Shown here: positions 1 to 9,104 of the stretch, piece by piece | How positions within the stretch are numbered: position 1 is the first letter of the stretch | Layout of the letters: each line of letters begins with the position of its first letter | Origin: Stramenopiles sp. TOSAG23-2 | Taxonomy: Eukaryota > Sar | Direction of reading: 5' to 3' | Length of the DNA stretch: 21,593 nucleotides | NCBI GenBank assembly: GCA_900128395.1 | Contig: LT649536.1 | Location: 1-21,593, forward strand | The notes under the pieces: generated by a model | Told to the model about the DNA's origin: nothing | The model's database searches: none | What the model saw: only the letters and a program-made list of their open reading frames with translations | Program-made: the position numbers and the translations under genes

Positions 1-468
1 TGTTTGTGTTTAACTTTTTAATATTTTTTTTTGAAGGGCATGGTTGTTCTAAAACTCGTATTTTTTCATTTTCGTGTTTCAAAACACTCTACAGGCATAA
101 ACGATTATATGACGATTTCCGGCATAAAATTATAGATAGTGAATCGATCTAGTTTCGAAGATTATGCCATTGAAAATTTTTTGCTCCTCAGAGACATGAT
201 CATACGGAAAGAGCTTAAAAATATGTAGAAATAGCATATAAATACCATTAAAAATTATGTAAAACTAGGTACTATGTAATATTATGGTCTTTTTTATATT
301 CCTCCTGATCTTATCGAAGATGGGTCATATATATATCATAATATAAGCAATTTTATATAAAATTTTAAAAAAATACGTAACAATTTTTTACCTCGTACCA
401 TCATTTGATTAATTCCTATAATATCATACTCCTCCTCCAAAAGAACACTTCAGTAACAGAAACGCTAC
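1..468. other. AT-rich intergenic stretch, no gene seen
   Basis: I see no convincing coding region, tRNA or structured RNA here. The DNA is AT-rich with short A and T runs. It lies downstream of the lysyl-tRNA synthetase stop codon, so its right part probably holds that gene's 3' untranslated region. Confidence 0.6.
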
Positions 469-2430
469 TTAAAATGGGACACGAGTGTATGCTGTACTAT
501 GAACATTACTGCCTTCATCATGATTAACATTCATGGCCACATCTGCTGGTTTAACTTGTGGTCTTTCAACAACAACGGTGGCTGGTGCTGCAGTGGTGGT
601 GGTGGTGGTGGTAGGAGCAGCTGGTGCTGCTACTTTTTTACTGGAAGCTTTTACTTGTGGTTGTTCAAGATTTTTTGCTTTTCCGGAACTATCTTCTTCT
701 GGTTTCATAGCAGGGAACAATAAAACTTCTTTGATTGTATTTTTATCAGTCAAGAACATGGTTAACCTGTCAATACCTAAACCCCATCCGCCAGTTGGTG
801 GCAAACCATATTCCATAGCTTCGCAAAATTGTTCATCCTTGAATTGTGCTTCATCATCACCTTGTGCTTTTTGTTTTGCTTGATCATCAAAACGTTGACG
901 TTGAACTCTTGGATTGTTCAATTCAGTATATGCATTACATAATTCTTTACCATTAATGAATAATTCAAAACGTTCCGTCATGCCAGCTTTGCTCCTGTGG
1001 TATTTGGCCAATGGTGACATTAATTCTGGATGATCAATGATAAATGTTGGGCGCTCATTAATTTGCGATTCGATGTAATGTTCAACTAATTTATCAAGCA
1101 ATTTTGCAGTAGTACGTGGATGGCAGTCAAGCTCTAACTCTGCTACTTTTTTGTCCAAGAATACACGTGCTTCTTCCGTATCGATTGGTGGAATTTTGAA
1201 ACCACCACGTTCCTCCACACCTTGAACCATTGGAACACGTTCAAATGGTGGTTCAAAATCAATCACAATAGGCTCGCCTTCACCATCAACACCACGGTCT
1301 GGGTGGTACGTCAATTTGTAAGATCCAGTGATTTCATATACCATGCCACGTATCATGTCCTCGGTCATGTCCATCAAATCGTGGTAATCTGCATATGCCA
1401 TGTAAAATTCACACGTAGTGAATTCTGGATTGTGTGTCATGTCCATACCTTCATTACGGAATTGACGTCCAATTTCGTATACACGATCTAATCCACCAAT
1501 GATCAATGTTTTCAAATAAAGCTCTGGAGCAATACGCATAAACATTTGCATTTTCAATTCGTTATGTACCGTGACGAACGGCAATGCAGTTGCGCCACCA
1601 GGAATCATATTTAAAATAGGTGTTTCAACTTCCAAAAAATTACGCATGTCCAAATAACGACGCATGTAATTGATACATTTTGCCCTAGTAGCAAAAACAT
1701 TTCTTGCAGATTCATTACAAATTAAATCTAAATAACGTTTACGGTAACGTGTATCTTGATTGGTCAAGCCAGATTTATTACCACGTGCTTTTGGCAACAT
1801 TCGTAAACATGGTGATAAAAGTTTCACATCTTTTGGAAAGATACTCAATTCACCTGTCCTGGTTTTCCCTGGAGTTCCAGTTAAACCGATGATATCACCA
1901 CGTCGTAAAACATCATGAATTTCATAAAATTTCTCTTCACCTCCTTCATGTGCATTTAAACTACACATAGCTTGTATTTTCTCACCGTCCCCTTGGATAT
2001 TGTAGAAAACTAATTTTGCACTTGATGAGCGAATGTTGACGATGCGACCGGCAATGGAAACGGTAGTACTTTCATCACGTTGTTCTTTTTCCATGGAATC
2101 AAATTGCTTACGGAAACTTGGTAAGTCCATATCAACTTTAAATTTGTGTGGATATGGATTTATTTTTGCATCATCTTTTTCGAGTTCACCAATAAACTTT
2201 TTACGATTTTCAAAATATTTCCATGGCTCAACTGCATCATCTCCACCACCTAATTTCTTTCTCTTTGGTTTTTTAGGCCCTTGTTTTGCTTCCCTTTCAG
2301 CTTTTGCTTTTGCCTTTGCTGCTTTCTTAGCAGCTTTTTGCTCTGCTTTTCTTCTACGGCGTTGTTCCGCTTTTGATAATTTTTCCCCTCCATCGCTTGT
2401 TTGTGGTGCATTTGGTACTTGTTCCGACAT
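469..2430 (-). CDS. KARS: Lysyl-tRNA synthetase, class II, cytosolic type
   Basis: This 653-residue enzyme charges tRNA-Lys with lysine using ATP. Residues 1-60 are a lysine/alanine-rich basic extension (KAEQKAAKKAAKAKAKAERE), as in eukaryotic cytosolic enzymes, where it helps bind tRNA. An OB-fold anticodon-binding domain spans about 122-207 and the class II catalytic core about 225-577. Motif 2 reads FRNEGMDMTHNPEFTTCEFY (324-343) and motif 3 GGWGLGIDRLTMFLT (547-561). The typical end of the core, EVLLFPAMKP, is at 568-577. About 75 residues of low-complexity Ala/Thr/Val/Pro tail follow, including TTTTTTT, longer than the usual short tail. No organelle presequence is visible, which favours the cytosol. 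The start is the first ATG of the open frame and the stop is TAA. It is divergent from the immunophilin gene. The call is secure; the symbol is by homology to the animal gene. Confidence 0.97.
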   Translation of the reverse strand: MSEQVPNAPQTSDGGEKLSKAEQRRRRKAEQKAAKKAAKAKAKAEREAKQGPKKPKRKKLGGGDDAVEPWKYFENRKKFIGELEKDDAKINPYPHKFKVDMDLPSFRKQFDSMEKEQRDESTTVSIAGRIVNIRSSSAKLVFYNIQGDGEKIQAMCSLNAHEGGEEKFYEIHDVLRRGDIIGLTGTPGKTRTGELSIFPKDVKLLSPCLRMLPKARGNKSGLTNQDTRYRKRYLDLICNESARNVFATRAKCINYMRRYLDMRNFLEVETPILNMIPGGATALPFVTVHNELKMQMFMRIAPELYLKTLIIGGLDRVYEIGRQFRNEGMDMTHNPEFTTCEFYMAYADYHDLMDMTEDMIRGMVYEITGSYKLTYHPDRGVDGEGEPIVIDFEPPFERVPMVQGVEERGGFKIPPIDTEEARVFLDKKVAELELDCHPRTTAKLLDKLVEHYIESQINERPTFIIDHPELMSPLAKYHRSKAGMTERFELFINGKELCNAYTELNNPRVQRQRFDDQAKQKAQGDDEAQFKDEQFCEAMEYGLPPTGGWGLGIDRLTMFLTDKNTIKEVLLFPAMKPEEDSSGKAKNLEQPQVKASSKKVAAPAAPTTTTTTTAAPATVVVERPQVKPADVAMNVNHDEGSNVHSTAYTRVPF

Positions 2431-3294
2431 AATTATTTAATTATTATTATTATTATTATATTTTTCTCTTCCTCTTATATATATTATATATAGTAAAATT
2501 ATGAATAATCACTATAGTAAAATATAATTCTTTTTTGTTTATTTATATTTCTATATAATGTAATATGTTTCTCTTTTGCATCAATATATTCTATCTATAT
2601 ACTCTTCACACATAATAATTCACAAATATTTCTATTTTATATCCACAAAAAAATCAATGGTGTGTAGTTATATTTTTCACTAAAATATTGAATTCGGATT
2701 CTAATGGCTGGGAAATTTCTAATTTTTAATAATAATGATAATTCCTGATGTACAAAAAAAATGTTTAAAATATTAATAATATGGAACTATCCTTCTCATT
2801 ACTTATCCATTATAAAGTTTATTTTCTATCTTGTTACGGTAATTTAAATATAATTCTATCATTAATTATATGTAATTATCATAGTATACAATTTCAGTAT
2901 AAATTGATAGGCAAATAATGGAAAATCATGTGTGGAGAATTATTTTGGAAAAATACATATTTACAGAATTTGGTAATTTTCTTGCTTTTGTAGGCCTTTG
3001 TCGCGAATATTTTTCATTTTTTGTAAAATTTATTTTTTTCGTACAATAATATGTTTCGAGGCATGTTCCTACCATGGGCTTAGCATTGAATTAAGCTTAG
3101 CAACAACGTATGCCTATAACAATAATACACAAGGGTTGATAGTTCGCAGGATATATATGAATTATAGAAATATAAATATATATATATATATATCTTGATA
3201 ATCCTTATAGTATATATATTAAATAGAGGGATATTGTATTGGTACAATTTGAAATAATAGGAATTAATAATATATTGTAACTATCAATAAAACA
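2431..3294. promoter_or_regulatory. Divergent intergenic region between lysyl-tRNA synthetase and immunophilin
   Basis: The two flanking genes start from opposite edges of this 864-base AT-rich region, so it must hold both promoters and 5' untranslated regions. An ATT/TTA triplet run lies just upstream of the synthetase start (about 2436-2460) and an AT dinucleotide run at about 3174-3193, some 100 bases before the immunophilin start. I could not identify a specific TATA box or transcription-factor site. A 66-codon open frame at 2998-3198 looks like chance. Confidence 0.5.
3173..3193. repeat. AT dinucleotide microsatellite
   Basis: An uninterrupted TA repeat lies about 100 bases upstream of the immunophilin start codon. 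Similar TA runs lie before three other plus-strand genes in the window. Confidence 0.8.
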
Positions 3295-4695
3295 ATGAAG
3301 AAGAGCAATTATATTATATTATTATTAGCATTGTTGCTATCATCATTCATAGCAACATCGGTAGTATTAGCGTCGTCAGAAGAATTTGATGAATTTGCGG
3401 AAGTATTTGGTGATGATGAAGATGATGAACTTGATGAAGATGACGATATGGACGATGATGAAGAAAATAGTGATGTAGACTTTGATGGTTCAATCAGTGG
3501 AAAGCAATTTTTAATCAAAAATGCCAGGAAATCAGGTGTTAATGTACATGAATCTGGCTTACAATATAAGGTGCTTCGCTCGGGTGATACAACACATGGT
3601 GTTACACATCCATCTGCTACAGATATTTGTACAGTGCATTACACAGGTAAACTAACAAGTGGTGACGTATTTGATTCTTCAGTTGCACGTGGAACCCCGG
3701 CGCAGTTTGCACCAAATCGTGTAATACGCGGTTGGACAATTGCATTGCAAATGATGTCTCCAGGCGATAAGTGGATATTAACCATACCATCTGAATTAGC
3801 ATATGGCGAAAAAGCTAGTGGAAAAATACCAGCAAATTCAGTCTTGATTTTTGAAGTGGAATTAATTAGCTTCAGAGGACCATCTTGGCGTGATTATTTG
3901 AGCACTAATACAATTATCATCATAGTATATATGTTGTATACATTTTATAATTTGTTTTTTGGGAATCGTGGTGGTGCACCAAAGGGCTGCAAAGACGTGC
4001 CATTCAAAGAAGCTATGGCTGGTAATCTAGATAAAGTTTATTTCGAAATTACAATTGGTGGAGAGAAAAAAGGTCGTTTAAATATGCTTTTATTTAAAGA
4101 TATTGTACCAAAAACAGTGAAAAATTTCAAAACCCTTTGTACAGGTGAGAAAGGATTTGGATACAAAGGCTCCCCATTTCATAGAATTATACCAGATTTC
4201 ATGTTGCAAGGTGGAGATTTTACTGCACAAAATGGAACAGGGGGCAAATCTATTTACGGCCGTAAATTTGATGATGAATTCACTGAAAAAGGAATGGTAA
4301 AACATTCGAGGCCAGGCTTATTATCAATGGCAAATGCAGGTCCAAATACAAATGGTTCTCAATTCTTCATCACAACTGCTGTAACATCACATTTAGATGG
4401 AAAACACGTTGTATTTGGGGTAGTAGCAGATAAAGAATCGATGAAATTAGTCAAAGAGATTGAAGCAATAGGCAGTAGTAGTGGAACACCAAGTAAAAAA
4501 GTTATTGTAGCTAATTGCGGTTATCTTCAAGAAGTACCAGCCGTGAATAAAGCTAAACATTCCCATAGTCATGATGGTGTAGAATGCCATGGACACGGAG
4601 AAGCATCATCAGATGTGAATAATAATAAAAAAGATGATGATGCAAAGGCTAAAAAACTTGAAAAAGAGAAGGTTGATATCGAGAAGATGGATTAA
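3295..4695 (+). CDS. Dual-family immunophilin: signal peptide, FKBP, membrane segment, cyclophilin
   Basis: This 466-residue protein carries two unrelated peptidyl-prolyl isomerase domains. Residues 1-27 form a signal peptide (hydrophobic core [20 protein letters not shown]), followed by an Asp/Glu-rich stretch at about 29-63. The FKBP domain is at about 88-193 and keeps FDSS, the pocket motif VIRGW and the ending [20 protein letters not shown]. Residues 203-222 form a hydrophobic segment suited to crossing a membrane. The cyclophilin domain is at about 247-411, with [16 protein letters not shown] (catalytic Arg297) and NGSQFFIT. The position equal to Trp121 of human cyclophilin A is His366. 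A His-rich patch ([15 protein letters not shown]) and a charged tail close the protein; no KDEL-type signal is present. If the signal peptide is cleaved, the FKBP domain would be in the ER lumen and the cyclophilin in the cytosol; this topology is inferred. I see no ASAFAP-type plastid motif. Confidence 0.93.
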   Translation: MKKSNYIILLLALLLSSFIATSVVLASSEEFDEFAEVFGDDEDDELDEDDDMDDDEENSDVDFDGSISGKQFLIKNARKSGVNVHESGLQYKVLRSGDTTHGVTHPSATDICTVHYTGKLTSGDVFDSSVARGTPAQFAPNRVIRGWTIALQMMSPGDKWILTIPSELAYGEKASGKIPANSVLIFEVELISFRGPSWRDYLSTNTIIIIVYMLYTFYNLFFGNRGGAPKGCKDVPFKEAMAGNLDKVYFEITIGGEKKGRLNMLLFKDIVPKTVKNFKTLCTGEKGFGYKGSPFHRIIPDFMLQGGDFTAQNGTGGKSIYGRKFDDEFTEKGMVKHSRPGLLSMANAGPNTNGSQFFITTAVTSHLDGKHVVFGVVADKESMKLVKEIEAIGSSSGTPSKKVIVANCGYLQEVPAVNKAKHSHSHDGVECHGHGEASSDVNNNKKDDDAKAKKLEKEKVDIEKMD

Positions 4696-5863
4696 ATAAA
4701 ATATACGGGAGTACGTTTATTAACCTGAAAATATTTTTATAAAAATTAAAGGAGTGTGTTTTATAAAATATTTTAAAAAATGTATGATACACCAGTATTT
4801 TAGTTTTTTATAAATTTTTATAAAAATAATCATAATAATGGTTTAAAATGTAAAAAAATGTACGTAGTTTTCAATTAAATATACGTTCGTATTTGATTAC
4901 CTATCACATACGAAGTATAATACAAATCATTTTACTCTCTAGAGTACATTTTCGTAATTTTCTTCTTATGAGATACAAAACTAAAAAGTTAAAATATCCA
5001 CACATATTAAATATATCGTATGTGTTTTAATATTCGCATATAAGAAGTTAAAAAAAAAATACGACTCACTCGTATTCGTAGAAAAAATGTAAAGCACTAT
5101 GTTTTCATTCCCATGCTTCCTTAGCCCTTTCCTTTACTGTTTTCTTTTCCGCTGGTAACCCTCGCTAAACCGGTCAAAACTGTACACTTAACACTTAACA
5201 CTATTCACTATGGGTGAAATAATCATAATTGTTTCTATATTTTCGGATATTTGCTATTTTTACAAATATATGAAACATAAAATTGGCATTTTAGAAAACG
5301 ATATATACGGACAGGGCCATAAAGTATAGATATTAGACTAATATATTTTGATAGTAGAAACTCATGACCCAGGGCCAAACGCGCAAACGCGCAAACGCGG
5401 CCTATAATTATTTTAGATACAGTACTATATGCCACGTACTCCCTCGTGAGTAATCCTATATAGGTATATTGGAAAAAAAAAAAGAAGGACGATCAATACA
5501 TTTTGTTGATTTCACCGATTCTAAATTGATATAATTACTACAGTACAGTATAATGCTGTGAGATCCGGGAGATGAAAAATGAAAAAAGAGGGGCAAAAAT
5601 AAAATTTCGTTCAGCACACACGTGACATGGTACAGTCTATTAGTATACTAGATGTATAAAGAAATTAGAAAGATAAAGAACAACGTATTATATATAAATA
5701 TATATTAGCAAAGTATATCAAGATAATTTAAAGTGTTTCGTGCATGTTACTATTGTTGTTGTTGAATATATTTTAACTTTTTGATACGATCCCTTTCGGT
5801 ATCGATTTTTTTGTACAAGATACACAAACAGAAGCAGCTTCTGAAAAATAAGAAGTAGAAAAG
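4696..5863. other. Intergenic region, no gene seen
   Basis: These 1168 bases separate two plus-strand genes and should contain the immunophilin 3' end and the promoter of the heptad-coil gene. The DNA is AT-rich. A 66-codon minus-strand frame at 5235-5435 resembles no family and looks like chance. A short GC-rich tandem repeat at 5379-5399 is the only distinctive element. No tRNA or known structured RNA was recognised. Confidence 0.55.
5379..5399. repeat. Short tandem repeat, AAACGCGC unit
   Basis: The sequence AAACGCGCAAACGCGCAAAC is about two and a half head-to-tail copies of an 8-base CG-containing unit. It stands out from the AT-rich surroundings and lies about 470 bases upstream of the heptad-coil gene. 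It could be a clustered protein-binding site; no factor can be named. Confidence 0.5.
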
Positions 5864-8800
5864 ATGAAACATTGTTACTTTTACATAATTTGGATCATGG
5901 CAACATCGTTTATTGTTGTGACACCTGTAAGCGGCCGCTGCAGAGATGGTGGTATGCGAAACGTGAGAAACGGAGGAGGTTGTAGTTGCAGCCCGTCACA
6001 ATGCAGAAGAGATTGGACTGTAAGCGCTGGTGGCGACAATGGTTATGACGAATGCTGTGGTTGTGACATTAGTTGTGAGGCTATGACGAAATTGATTAAC
6101 AACGCAAAGAACATAGCGAACGCTGCTCACAAAACAGCGAACGCTGCTCACAACACAGCGAACAAAGCAAAGACCACAGCGAACAAAGCAAAGACCACAG
6201 CTGAGGAAGCCGGAAGAAAAGCTGGAGAAGCCAAAAAAACAGCTGTGGAATCCGAAAGAAAAGCTGGAGAAGCCAAAAAAACAGCCACTACAGCACAGTC
6301 AACAGCAAAGGCGGCGAAAGATAGTGCTGGAGAAGCCAAAAAAACAGCCACTACAGCACAGTCAACAGCAAAGGCGGCAAAAGATAGTGCTGGAGAAGCC
6401 AAAATAACAGCAAAGGCGGCGAAAGATAGTGCTGGAGAAGCCAAAACAACAGCCACTACAGCACGGTCAACAGCAAAGGCGGCAAAAGATAGTGCCACTA
6501 CAGCAAAGAAAACAGCTGCGGAAGCCGGAGGAAAAGCTGGAGAAGCCCATAAATCAGCTGGAGAAGCCAAAACAACAGCCTCTACAGCACAGTCAGCAGC
6601 AAACGAGGCGAAAAAAAGAGCTGGAGAAGCCCATAAATCAGCCACGACAGCACAGGAATCAGCATCTACAGCACATAAATCAGCTGGAGAAGCCCATAAA
6701 TTAGCCACTACAGCACAGAAAACAGCCATCACAGCTCAGTCAACAGCAAAGGCGGCGAAAGTTAGTGCCAGTACAGCACAGGAAACAGCAAAGGCGGCAA
6801 AAGATAGTGCCGCTACAGCAAAGAAAACAGCTGCGGAAGCCGTAGGAAAAGCTGGAGAAGCCCATAAATCAGCTGGAGAAGCCAAAACAACAGCCTCTAC
6901 AGCTCAGTCAGCAGCAAACGAGGCGAAAAAAAGAGCTGGAGAAGCCCATAAATCAGCCACGACAGCACAGGAATCAGCATCTACAGCACATAAATCAGCT
7001 GGAGAAGCCCATAAATTAGCCACTACAGCACAGAAAACAGCCATCACAGCTCAGTCAACAGCAAAGGCGGCGAAAGTTAGTGCCAGTACAGCACAGGAAA
7101 CAGCAAAGGCGGCAAAAGATAGTGCCGCTACAGCAAAGAAAACAGCTGCGGAAGCCGTAGGAAAAGCTGGAGAAGCCCATAAATCAGCTGGAGAAGCCAA
7201 AACAACAGCCTCTACAGCTCAGTCAGCAGCAAACGAGGCGAAAAAAAGAGCTGGAGAAGCCCATAAATCAGCCACGACAGCACAGTCAACAGCCACCACA
7301 GCACAAAAAACAGCCACTACAGCAAAGTCAACCGCAAGCAAGGCTCACTCATTGGCTAGTACAGCACAGAAAATAGCCGGAGAAGCAAAAGATGGAGCGG
7401 AACGTGTAAAAGAAAGTGTTCAAATTACAAAAGCAAGTGTGGAAAAGTTGAAAGAAACAGCTGATAATAAAATCAAAGAGTTAAAAGAAAGTACTAATAC
7501 TCACGTCACAGAAATCAAAACTAAACTGGATGAACAAAAGGAAAAAACAAACGATTTATCGATTAAAAATTCACGTTTATGGCAAAAAGAACAAATACGT
7601 TTACAACATGATACGACGATGCAACATCGTAAAACCAAAGATAATACAAATGAAAAATCATCATGTAAAAGTGAACGTACAAAAGGTACAATTATATTTC
7701 CTGCAATTGAAATTTCAAATGAAATTGAAGACAAAGAAGATACAACATGTATTGATACCAACCGTGATGAATTATTAAAATCATTTTGTTCCTTTAGAAT
7801 GGATTTAGACAATTTATTTAAAATACAAAGTATTAAAAAAGAAGCAAAAACATTTTGGCCTAATATATGTTGTAAAGAACGTAATGGTAATGATATTTCC
7901 AAAACATTAGAATCGTGCAAACCACCTGAAGGTAGTGATATTAAACCTGAAAACATGATACCATTTGCTTTATCACAAGGTGGACATTACAATCGTCATA
8001 ATTTATATGTGGAAGTGACGGAGGCCATTAAGGAGAATGGATATTTACATGAAGGCATGGAAAAGTTGCTCGATTCGTTTCCATCATCTATGGATATAAA
8101 AAAAGAAAAAGCAAAAGAAAAGGTTGGCAAGTTCTTTAATGAGGTCTCATTATGCGGCCCACGTATTGTGGATGCTCCGGGAAACAATGAAAATAAATTA
8201 TGTGAATTGTTTGTTCCTTATAAACATGCAATGAGAAACTTTTACAATTTAATTAAAAGTTTGTATATCAAACCAATGAAAATCCAATCAGCATTTTTTT
8301 TAGAAACCATGGAGCGTTCGCTGCGTAAACGTTCGGAAACGAAACGTGTAGGAAAAAGCAATATACAAAATATAATGCAAATGAAACCTAAAACCACTGC
8401 AGAAGCAACATGCACGGGCGGTTCCAAATGGACGTCTTCGGAACTAAAAGAGAAAAAGCAAGACTTTTGTCTTGGTTACAACCATTTAGATTTAAGCGAT
8501 ACCAACATTAAAAACGTTGCGATACATTATTTGAAACACGATATATCGTACGATGATAAGAAAATGTTTGAGTTGTCTGAGCAATTGCGTTACGAGGTAA
8601 CAGACAGTTCCTGTCCCGCACCATTGTTCACTGCGAATGATATTTCGATTCAACAAGTCGGGATGGATGTATTAGGAAAAGAAAAAGAATGGGTAGCAGT
8701 TGTTAATTTGAATACCCAGGATAAAGATGGTTATTTACAAAGTGAGTTGCCACATTGCGAAGATCGAAAATATTTAATTGGTGCTAAAGTAGTAGTGAAA

Positions 8801-9016
8801 GCATATGTAGATGACAGAAATTGTTGTAAAACGATGAAAGACTCAACAAAATGTGAAGATTTATGCGGAAAGCCATTGAGAAGATTGAACGATACTGACC
8901 ACAAACATTATTCCAAAGACGTGGTGTTGACGGGAACGCATTACGAGGTAAAAAATCCACATGATGTGAGAAGGAGGAGGCGGTTGTTGAAGGATCGCAA
9001 CAGTCACTTGTGTTAA
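5864..9016 (+). CDS. Large secreted protein with alanine-rich heptad coil, function unknown
   Basis: I do not recognise this 1050-residue protein. Residues 1-24 look like a signal peptide (FYIIWIMATSFIVVTPVSG). A cysteine-rich segment with eight Cys at 26-71 follows (CSCSPSQC, CCGC). From about 75 to about 545 the chain repeats a heptad of the form (S/T)A-x-x-A-x-x, for example TATTAQS TAKAAKD SAGEAKK. This predicts a very long alanine-core helix or coiled coil. It is rich in Lys and Glu and almost free of large hydrophobics. Within it, a 105-residue block (15 heptads, 315 bases) recurs 2.4 times. Residues from about 545 to the end are non-repetitive with scattered Cys (CC, CPAPLF, CKTMKDSTKCEDLC), suggesting a disulfide-bonded extracellular domain. 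The end is basic (RRRRRLLKDRNSHLC). A cell-surface or extracellular-matrix rod is plausible, and resemblance to LEA or alanine-helix proteins may be compositional only. The stop is TAA. Confidence 0.88.
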   Translation: MKHCYFYIIWIMATSFIVVTPVSGRCRDGGMRNVRNGGGCSCSPSQCRRDWTVSAGGDNGYDECCGCDISCEAMTKLINNAKNIANAAHKTANAAHNTANKAKTTANKAKTTAEEAGRKAGEAKKTAVESERKAGEAKKTATTAQSTAKAAKDSAGEAKKTATTAQSTAKAAKDSAGEAKITAKAAKDSAGEAKTTATTARSTAKAAKDSATTAKKTAAEAGGKAGEAHKSAGEAKTTASTAQSAANEAKKRAGEAHKSATTAQESASTAHKSAGEAHKLATTAQKTAITAQSTAKAAKVSASTAQETAKAAKDSAATAKKTAAEAVGKAGEAHKSAGEAKTTASTAQSAANEAKKRAGEAHKSATTAQESASTAHKSAGEAHKLATTAQKTAITAQSTAKAAKVSASTAQETAKAAKDSAATAKKTAAEAVGKAGEAHKSAGEAKTTASTAQSAANEAKKRAGEAHKSATTAQSTATTAQKTATTAKSTASKAHSLASTAQKIAGEAKDGAERVKESVQITKASVEKLKETADNKIKELKESTNTHVTEIKTKLDEQKEKTNDLSIKNSRLWQKEQIRLQHDTTMQHRKTKDNTNEKSSCKSERTKGTIIFPAIEISNEIEDKEDTTCIDTNRDELLKSFCSFRMDLDNLFKIQSIKKEAKTFWPNICCKERNGNDISKTLESCKPPEGSDIKPENMIPFALSQGGHYNRHNLYVEVTEAIKENGYLHEGMEKLLDSFPSSMDIKKEKAKEKVGKFFNEVSLCGPRIVDAPGNNENKLCELFVPYKHAMRNFYNLIKSLYIKPMKIQSAFFLETMERSLRKRSETKRVGKSNIQNIMQMKPKTTAEATCTGGSKWTSSELKEKKQDFCLGYNHLDLSDTNIKNVAIHYLKHDISYDDKKMFELSEQLRYEVTDSSCPAPLFTANDISIQQVGMDVLGKEKEWVAVVNLNTQDKDGYLQSELPHCEDRKYLIGAKVVVKAYVDDRNCCKTMKDSTKCEDLCGKPLRRLNDTDHKHYSKDVVLTGTHYEVKNPHDVRRRRRLLKDRNSHLC
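6264..6430 (+). repeat. Short in-frame tandem repeats of 63 bases (three heptads)
   Basis: The block beginning GCTGGAGAAGCC near 6263 recurs at about 6326 with near-identical sequence, an offset of 63 bases or 21 codons. A shortened version follows from about 6389. The unit encodes TAKAAKDSAGEAKKTATTAQS, three heptads. The near-identity at DNA level indicates recent duplication inside the coding region. Confidence 0.75.
6515..7285 (+). repeat. 315-base tandem repeat inside the heptad-coil gene, about 2.4 copies
   Basis: Copies start at 6515, 6830 and 7145 (marker GCTGCGGAAGCCG), exactly 315 bases apart. The last copy ends near 7285, where it diverges. Each full copy encodes 105 residues, or 15 heptads, so gain or loss of a copy preserves both reading frame and heptad register. 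Copies 2 and 3 share the variant EAVGKAGE where copy 1 has EAGGKAGE. That suggests copy 3 was duplicated from copy 2, or the reverse. Confidence 0.92.
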
Positions 9017-9104
9017 AAAGTGGGGTAGTATAGGGCCTTTAAATTTAAAATGTAGCAGAGAGAGTAAAAAACAAAATTTTAACTTTTATATAAAAACAGA
9101 ACTT
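9017..9104. terminator. Shared 3' intergenic space of two convergent genes
   Basis: Only 88 bases lie between the stop codons of the plus-strand heptad-coil gene and the minus-strand LRR-LNR gene. Both polyadenylation regions must be here or extend into the opposite gene, so the transcripts probably overlap at their 3' ends. I could not fix cleavage sites. Confidence 0.5.

Noticed and set aside
2998-3198. 66-codon open frame upstream of the immunophilin
   Set aside because: It ends in a TA microsatellite and has no protein-like features.
5379-5399. E2F or MCB cell-cycle sites in the CG-rich repeat
   Set aside because: The sequence does not match TTTSSCGC or ACGCGT exactly.
5235-5435. 66-codon minus-strand open frame upstream of the coil gene
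   Set aside because: No domain, no conserved pattern, and it crosses the CG-rich tandem repeat; likely chance.
6148-6732. Long minus-strand open frame opposite the coil gene
   Set aside because: It is the shadow of the Ala-rich heptad repeats: strand-opposite codons of GCN-rich repeats stay open. Its product is low-complexity Ala/Val/Ser with no independent features.
6263-7285. Regular repeats that might suggest a CRISPR-like array
   Set aside because: Units are contiguous, lie inside one coding frame, are multiples of 21 bases and have no unique spacers; the genome is eukaryotic.
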